From: Faecalibacter macacae
GTDB taxonomy: Bacteria; Bacteroidota; Bacteroidia; Flavobacteriales; Weeksellaceae
Length of the DNA: 64,000 bases
Assembly: GCF_003687725.1 (NCBI RefSeq)
Contig: NZ_RDOJ01000013.1
Coordinates: 16,542-80,541 of the forward strand
Reading direction: 5' to 3'
The translations under genes were made by a program, and so were the position numbers. The notes under the pieces are model-generated. The model did not search any database. It was not told where the DNA came from and saw only the letters and a list, made by a program, of their open reading frames with translations. This document shows, one piece after another, positions 61,222-64,000 of the stretch. Numbering within the stretch: position 1 is the first letter of the stretch; each line of letters starts with the position of its first letter.

Positions 61222-61956
61222 ATGAAACTTTTTAAAAATAATATTCTTGCTATTTCTATGATTTTGCTTACCTCTTGTAGCACTTCATATCATCAATTAG
61301 CGCCAGAATATAAGGCAACTTTGCCTATTAATTCCGAGATAACTTCGGATGCTTCAATACAATCTATAATTTCTCCTTACAAAGAAGAGTTAAAAGCAAA
61401 AATGGATCGTGTTTTAGCTTATGCTCCAATAGATTTACACAAAAATGGATATAGTTCTCCTTTATGTAATTTAGTTGCAGATGTTACTTTTGAAACTATT
61501 AATGATTTATATATAAAAGAAGGCAAAGGGAATATTGATGCCGTATTGTTAAATTATGGTGGTTTAAGAAGAACTTTTACTGCTGGTGATTTAACAGTAG
61601 GAAACATTTTTGAATTGGCTCCATTTGAAAATGAACTTTTTGTGGTACAATTAAAAGGTGAGACAATTAAAGAAATGGTTGATTTTTATTTTAAACAAAC
61701 CGTCGCTCATCCTGTAGCCGGAATCACTGCGACTTCTACAGAAGATATTAAAATAGGTCGAGAACCTTTAGATTTAAACAAAACCTACAATGTTGTTACA
61801 AGCGATTATTTATATAATGGTGGTGACAACATGTTTTTCTTTAGTAAATCATTATCAAAAGATGTCTTAAACATCAAACAACGTGATTTGTTATTAGACT
61901 ATTTCGAGAAAATTGATACAGTACAAGTAAATACGAATAAAAGAATTTATAAATAA
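61222..61956 (+). CDS. 5'-nucleotidase C-terminal-domain lipoprotein
   Basis: A 244-residue lipoprotein (lipobox LTSC, Cys19). It corresponds to the C-terminal substrate-binding domain of UshA-type 5'-nucleotidases (SSPLCNLVADVTFET, LLNYGGLRRTFTAGDLTVGNIFELAPFENEL, VVTSDYLYNGGDNMFF). The catalytic domain is in the next gene, whose ATG overlaps its stop by one base. Both parts would be exported separately. Confidence 0.85.
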   Translation: MKLFKNNILAISMILLTSCSTSYHQLAPEYKATLPINSEITSDASIQSIISPYKEELKAKMDRVLAYAPIDLHKNGYSSPLCNLVADVTFETINDLYIKEGKGNIDAVLLNYGGLRRTFTAGDLTVGNIFELAPFENELFVVQLKGETIKEMVDFYFKQTVAHPVAGITATSTEDIKIGREPLDLNKTYNVVTSDYLYNGGDNMFFFSKSLSKDVLNIKQRDLLLDYFEKIDTVQVNTNKRIYK

Positions 61957-62888
61957 TGGAAAGAAGAGATTTTATTAAGAAAACATCTTTTGCAGCTGGA
62001 TTAACTTTACTTCCGACTTTACCATTATTAGCAAATACAAATGATGTAAAGCGAATTACAATTTTACATACAAATGATCAACATTCACGTATCGAGCCAT
62101 TTGAAGTTTCTTCAAATAAGGCAACTTCTGACAAAGGAGGATTTGCAAGACGTGCAACAATGATTCATAAAATTCGTCAAGAAGAAAAGAATGTTTTATT
62201 ATTAGATGCTGGAGATGTTTTCCAAGGAACGCCCTATTTTAATATGTTTGGTGGTGAATTAGAGTATAAGTTAATGACAAAATTAGGTTATGATGCGGGT
62301 ACTTTAGGAAATCATGAATATGATAATGGGTTAGAAGGTTTACAAAAAGCTTTACCACATGCAGGATTCGATTTAATTTCTTCTAATTATGATTTTTCAA
62401 ATACAATTTTAGATGGTGCTTTTAAACCATATAAAATCATTAAAAAAGATAGAATTAAGATTGGGATTTTTGCCGTTGGAGTTGAATTACATGGTTTAGT
62501 TGATCCGCGTATGTACAAGGAAACTAAATATTTAGATCCGATTGAAATTGCACAACATTATGCGAATAAATTACGTCACGAAGAAAAATGTGATTTAGTC
62601 GTTTGTCTTTCTCATATTGGTTACAATTACGAACGCTCTAATCAGGTTTCTGATTGTATTTTAGCGCGTAAAACAAAAGATATAGATGTAATTATTGGTG
62701 GTCATACACATACATTTTTACCTGAACCTGAAGTTCATCAAAATGCAGATCACAAACCTGTTTTAGTAAATCAAGTTGGTTGGGCAGGATTGTATTTAGG
62801 TCGTATAGATTTTAATTTCCAAAAAGGTAAACTAAAAGGATTTACTTCTTATAAATTAGATGAAATGGTAATTAACGAATATGTTTAA
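61956..62888 (+). CDS. 5'-nucleotidase metallophosphatase-domain protein, Tat signal
   Basis: A 310-residue protein. The N-terminus (RRDFIKKTSFAAGLTLLP) is a twin-arginine signal. The metal sites are HTNDQHSRI, DAGDVFQGTPYF, GNHEYDNG and GGHTHTF, so the calcineurin-type phosphatase is intact. With the previous lipoprotein it forms a 5'-nucleotidase split in two genes. A terminator follows. Confidence 0.88.
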   Translation: MERRDFIKKTSFAAGLTLLPTLPLLANTNDVKRITILHTNDQHSRIEPFEVSSNKATSDKGGFARRATMIHKIRQEEKNVLLLDAGDVFQGTPYFNMFGGELEYKLMTKLGYDAGTLGNHEYDNGLEGLQKALPHAGFDLISSNYDFSNTILDGAFKPYKIIKKDRIKIGIFAVGVELHGLVDPRMYKETKYLDPIEIAQHYANKLRHEEKCDLVVCLSHIGYNYERSNQVSDCILARKTKDIDVIIGGHTHTFLPEPEVHQNADHKPVLVNQVGWAGLYLGRIDFNFQKGKLKGFTSYKLDEMVINEYV

Positions 62889-62910
62889 TTCCAATTTGAT
62901 ATAAATATTT

Positions 62911-62932
62911 AAGCCACTCTGTTGAGTGGCTT
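62911..62932 (+). terminator. Terminator of the split 5'-nucleotidase operon
   Basis: A 9-bp stem, AAGCCACTC / GAGTGGCTT with loop TGTT, then a T run. Confidence 0.88.
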
Positions 62933-63009
62933 TTTTTATATGAAAATTTTTCAAGAAATTTTTCCACTTTAATTCGGAAATTTTGTAACTTTATTACAAA
63001 GCTTAAAAT

Positions 63010-63444
63010 ATGGCAACAGTTGAACTAAAACGCAGAAAAAAAATAATTAATGATTTACCAGAAGTAAGTGACTTTACAAACGTCTATTTTTATGTGAATC
63101 ATTACAATGTTGACCAAGAATATATCCAGATTTTGGATGAATTATCTGGTCTGAAAGACGAAATTATTTCGAAATGGTTAAATATTACGACACGTACATA
63201 CCGTAATTATAAAACTAAAAATGTTTCGTTAAAAGATAATACAAAGGAACATCTTGTTTTGATTCTTTCCTTATATAAACACGGTTTAGAGGTTTTTAAT
63301 ACAAAAGAAGAATTTGAGCAATGGTTAACTACACCTAATTTATTATTGGATCATAAAGCACCAATGGATTATTTGGATACAGTTTCAGGTTTGAAATTTA
63401 TTGATAATCGTTTAACTGCTATCGAATTTGGTGAAAACGTATAA
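63010..63444 (+). CDS. Xre/MbcA/ParS-type antitoxin of a RES-Xre pair
   Basis: A 144-residue protein. A helical DNA-binding part (about 40-75, LKDEIISKWLNITTRTYRNYK) precedes a MbcA/ParS-like toxin-binding domain (LILSLYKHGLEVFNTKEEFEQWLTTPNLLLDHKAPMDYL, the last part being DUF2384-like). It would bind and silence the RES toxin of the next gene, which starts 2 bp after its stop, and repress the operon. Confidence 0.88.
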   Translation: MATVELKRRKKIINDLPEVSDFTNVYFYVNHYNVDQEYIQILDELSGLKDEIISKWLNITTRTYRNYKTKNVSLKDNTKEHLVLILSLYKHGLEVFNTKEEFEQWLTTPNLLLDHKAPMDYLDTVSGLKFIDNRLTAIEFGENV

Positions 63445-63446
63445 TT

Positions 63447-63899
63447 ATGTTCGTATATAATATCCGAAAAGAAAAATACGCCAATTCGTTACGCGCCTCT
63501 GGAGTTGCCAACAGATGGAATAAAAATGACGAATTTGTAATTTATACCGGAAGTTCGAGATCGTTATCTACTTTAGAATTAGTGGTACATCGAAGCGGAA
63601 TTTCAATTGATAATTCGTACAAATTAATGGTTATAGAAATCGACTGTCTTGATGATGAAATTTTAGAAATTAAGACGAAAGATTTGCCTAAAAATTGGCA
63701 AAAAGTTGAAGCTTATCCAAAATTACAAGCTATTGGTTCAAAATGGTATCAGGATTTTAAGCATTTAGTAATGAAAGTTCCTTCTGCGGTTATTCCGAAA
63801 GAATATAATTTTTTGATTCATACTAAACATCCTGATTTTGAAAAGAAGGTGAAAATTTATGAAATTGAGGATTATCAGTGGGATAAACGATTGTTATAG
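63447..63899 (+). CDS. RES-domain toxin (NAD+-degrading family)
   Basis: A 150-residue protein of the RES family: VYNIRKEKYANSLRASGVANRWN (Arg in the start), VIYTGSSRSLSTLELVVHRS with the Ser/Glu site, and a late PSAVIPKEYNFLIHTKHPDF. Toxins of this family deplete NAD+. It is complete, with the conserved residues intact, and should be active when not bound by the antitoxin. The remaining 101 bases of the window show no gene. Confidence 0.88.
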   Translation: MFVYNIRKEKYANSLRASGVANRWNKNDEFVIYTGSSRSLSTLELVVHRSGISIDNSYKLMVIEIDCLDDEILEIKTKDLPKNWQKVEAYPKLQAIGSKWYQDFKHLVMKVPSAVIPKEYNFLIHTKHPDFEKKVKIYEIEDYQWDKRLL

Positions 63900-64000
63900 G
63901 AGAGATGTTTCTAAAATGAATAAAAAGCTGAAATAAATTCCTTTAGATTTGAAAATCTTAAATTGTAATAAAAAAAAAGAAGAGAATAGAGTTTGAGTAC

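Overview
The window comes from a low-GC (about one third G+C by eye) chromosome of a member of the phylum Bacteroidota, class Flavobacteriia, most likely the Weeksellaceae (Empedobacter, Chryseobacterium and relatives). The evidence is the gene repertoire (bamD-rpoZ-coaBC-DUF4835-recN order, DUF493 protein, SUI1-like factor, split 5'-nucleotidase), the near absence of Shine-Dalgarno sites, and promoters of the TTTG / TAnnTTTG type. The assignment is inference; no 16S gene is present.

Positions 1 to about 22,650 are the right part of a Mu-like (transposable, contractile-tailed) prophage. A minus-strand packaging block (terminase small and large subunits, gp36-like protein, start of a probable portal) diverges from a long plus-strand structural block: protease/scaffold, capsid, sheath, tube, a tRNA-like gene, two tail-chaperone frames joined by a clear -1 frameshift signal, tape measure, hub, spike, baseplate, fibres, lysis genes (amidase plus a probable one-piece spanin), an interrupted adenine methylase and an unknown gene. 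The prophage seems to end in two 16-bp direct repeats spaced 22 bp apart, and it abuts a CRISPR array of 7 repeats (47 nt) and 6 spacers (30 nt), whose first repeat is damaged exactly at the junction. No cas genes lie in the window. Spacer 2 reads as a conserved uracil phosphoribosyltransferase motif.

Positions 23,200 to 28,350 hold housekeeping genes: asnB, a DUF493 gene, tyrS behind a long leader with a terminator and a competing antiterminator copy, and a DUF3748 beta-propeller gene.

Positions 28,480 to 47,870 form a catabolic region: outer-membrane porin, MHS-type transporter, a branched-chain/aryl 2-oxoacid dehydrogenase (E2 and fused E1), then a complete phenylacetate pathway (paaK, TetR regulator, paaE, A, B, C, D, G, H-like, I, J, Y, Z, F-like). 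The same inverted repeat, ACTAAC-N4-GTTAGT, occurs before the porin, E2 and paaK, suggesting that the TetR protein controls uptake, oxoacid activation and ring degradation together.

Positions 47,900 to 64,000 are mostly core genes: a retropepsin-like protein with both DTG motifs changed to HTG, a PEP-mutase/isocitrate-lyase-type enzyme, miaA, DUF1232 and DUF2185 proteins, two zones of gene decay (a LytTR fragment with an adjacent multiply stopped remnant, and an MFS fragment), a SUI1-like factor, a nucleoside phosphorylase, recN-DUF4835-coaBC-rpoZ-bamD, ferritin, dapA, a split 5'-nucleotidase and a Xre/RES toxin-antitoxin pair.
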